A DNA stretch of 32,085 nt from an uncultured Burkholderiales bacterium (GTDB lineage Bacteria; Pseudomonadota; Gammaproteobacteria; Burkholderiales; Burkholderiaceae_C), in contig CAIMVC010000338.1 in the NCBI GenBank assembly GCA_903844825.1, positions 1 through 32,085 on the forward strand. Direction: 5' to 3'. Both the position numbers and the translations under genes were made by a program. Below are positions 31,914 through 32,085 of this stretch, piece after piece; position 1 is the stretch's first letter; the number at the start of each line of letters is the position of its first letter. The notes under the pieces were generated by a model. That model did no database searches. It was not told the origin of the DNA and saw only the letters and a program-made list of their open reading frames with translations.

Positions 31914-32085
31914 TCAGGAGCCGCGATTGACCAGCTTGTCGGCCAGGGCCCGCAAGGGACCCGTGTTCTTGAGTTCGTCGATTCGCAAACTGGCCAGTGC
32001 CTGCGACAGCAACTCTTGCGCGTAGTTCTGCGAATTTCGCAGCCCCATGAGCGAGATGAAGGTGGGTTTGTCCTGCGCCGCGTCC
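31914..32085 (-). CDS. ispA: polyprenyl (farnesyl) diphosphate synthase IspA, C-terminal part (runs off right edge)
   Basis: The last 56 residues of a short-chain isoprenyl diphosphate synthase that makes farnesyl diphosphate from IPP and DMAPP. The frame is open to the window edge and begins with [15 protein letters not shown], which matches the family's C-terminal D-x4-K-x-T-x5-G-L stretch; the later residues end in [10 protein letters not shown]. Both catalytic DDxxD motifs lie outside the window. The assignment is supported by the position upstream of dxs, the usual order in Burkholderiales. Confidence 0.9.
   Translation of the reverse strand, partial: DAAQDKPTFISLMGLRNSQNYAQELLSQALASLRIDELKNTGPLRALADKLVNRGS

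Noticed and set aside
30785-31930. A 381-codon plus-strand frame opposite dxs
   Set aside because: It is the antisense of a highly conserved gene and carries no recognisable sequence.
1-32085. CRISPR array, tRNA, rRNA, transposon or prophage
   Set aside because: No regularly spaced repeats, RNA gene sequences, transposase or integrase genes were found; the window is continuous metabolic and transport genes.

Overview
The window is gene-dense, GC-rich chromosomal DNA. Its protein types and gene orders point to a betaproteobacterium of the order Burkholderiales, most likely Comamonadaceae (Rhodoferax/Polaromonas-like). The evidence is the ispA-dxs-folE2 order, several TRAP transporters, aerobic CO-dehydrogenase-family (cox) genes and the general codon style. 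No tRNA, rRNA, insertion sequence, phage or CRISPR array is visible. This is an inference from sequence reading; no database search was possible.

Layout, left to right. (1) 1-1069, minus: the N-terminal part of a 5-oxoprolinase/hydantoinase-A family enzyme that runs off the left edge. (2) 1070-1390: a non-coding stretch with small REP-like hairpins, followed by a zinc-ribbon membrane protein. (3) 2269-5487, plus: a TRAP transporter operon (dctP, dctQ, dctM) with a CrcB/Fluc fluoride-channel gene right behind it. (4) 5515-6779, minus: a LysE/RhtB-type exporter downstream of an unrecognised coiled-coil membrane protein. (5) 6949-8649, minus: a tannase/feruloyl-esterase-family lipoprotein that lacks both cysteines of the family's usual catalytic disulfide.

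(6) 8721-16738, minus: a complete molybdenum-hydroxylase cluster of the aerobic CO-dehydrogenase family, transcribed coxS, coxL, coxM, coxD (MoxR ATPase), coxE (VWA), coxG, xdhC/coxF. CoxL carries the form II signature AYRGAGR and the gene order is S-L-M, so the substrate need not be CO. A divergent regulator (17031-18185) has an AcoR-like GAF domain and a Fis helix-turn-helix but no AAA+ domain. (7) 18242-19942, minus: a copper-handling group (DUF2946-like protein, YcnI-like protein, PCuAC copper chaperone) behind a strong-looking promoter. (8) 20046-22425, minus: a tungstate ABC transporter (tupB, tupC, tupA), with a divergent ModE-HTH/substrate-binding-domain regulator at 22609-23748. Molybdo-enzyme, copper and tungstate genes therefore lie side by side.

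(9) 23786-25084, minus: a non-heme iron enzyme of the EgtB/SenA family (ergothioneine or selenoneine synthesis). (10) 25445-29030, plus: a second TRAP operon (dctQ, dctM, dctP) of the 2-oxoacid/lactate (TakP-like) type, ending in a clear intrinsic terminator. (11) 29187-32085, minus: the isoprenoid/folate operon ispA (partial), dxs, folE2.

Regulatory signals worth noting are a shared CTAGG-N6/7-CCTAG element in the cox-regulator and TakP-type TRAP promoter regions, a GACAAA-N9-TTTGTC inverted repeat in front of the cox regulator, and a CTGAT-N4-ATCAG inverted repeat between tupB and its regulator.
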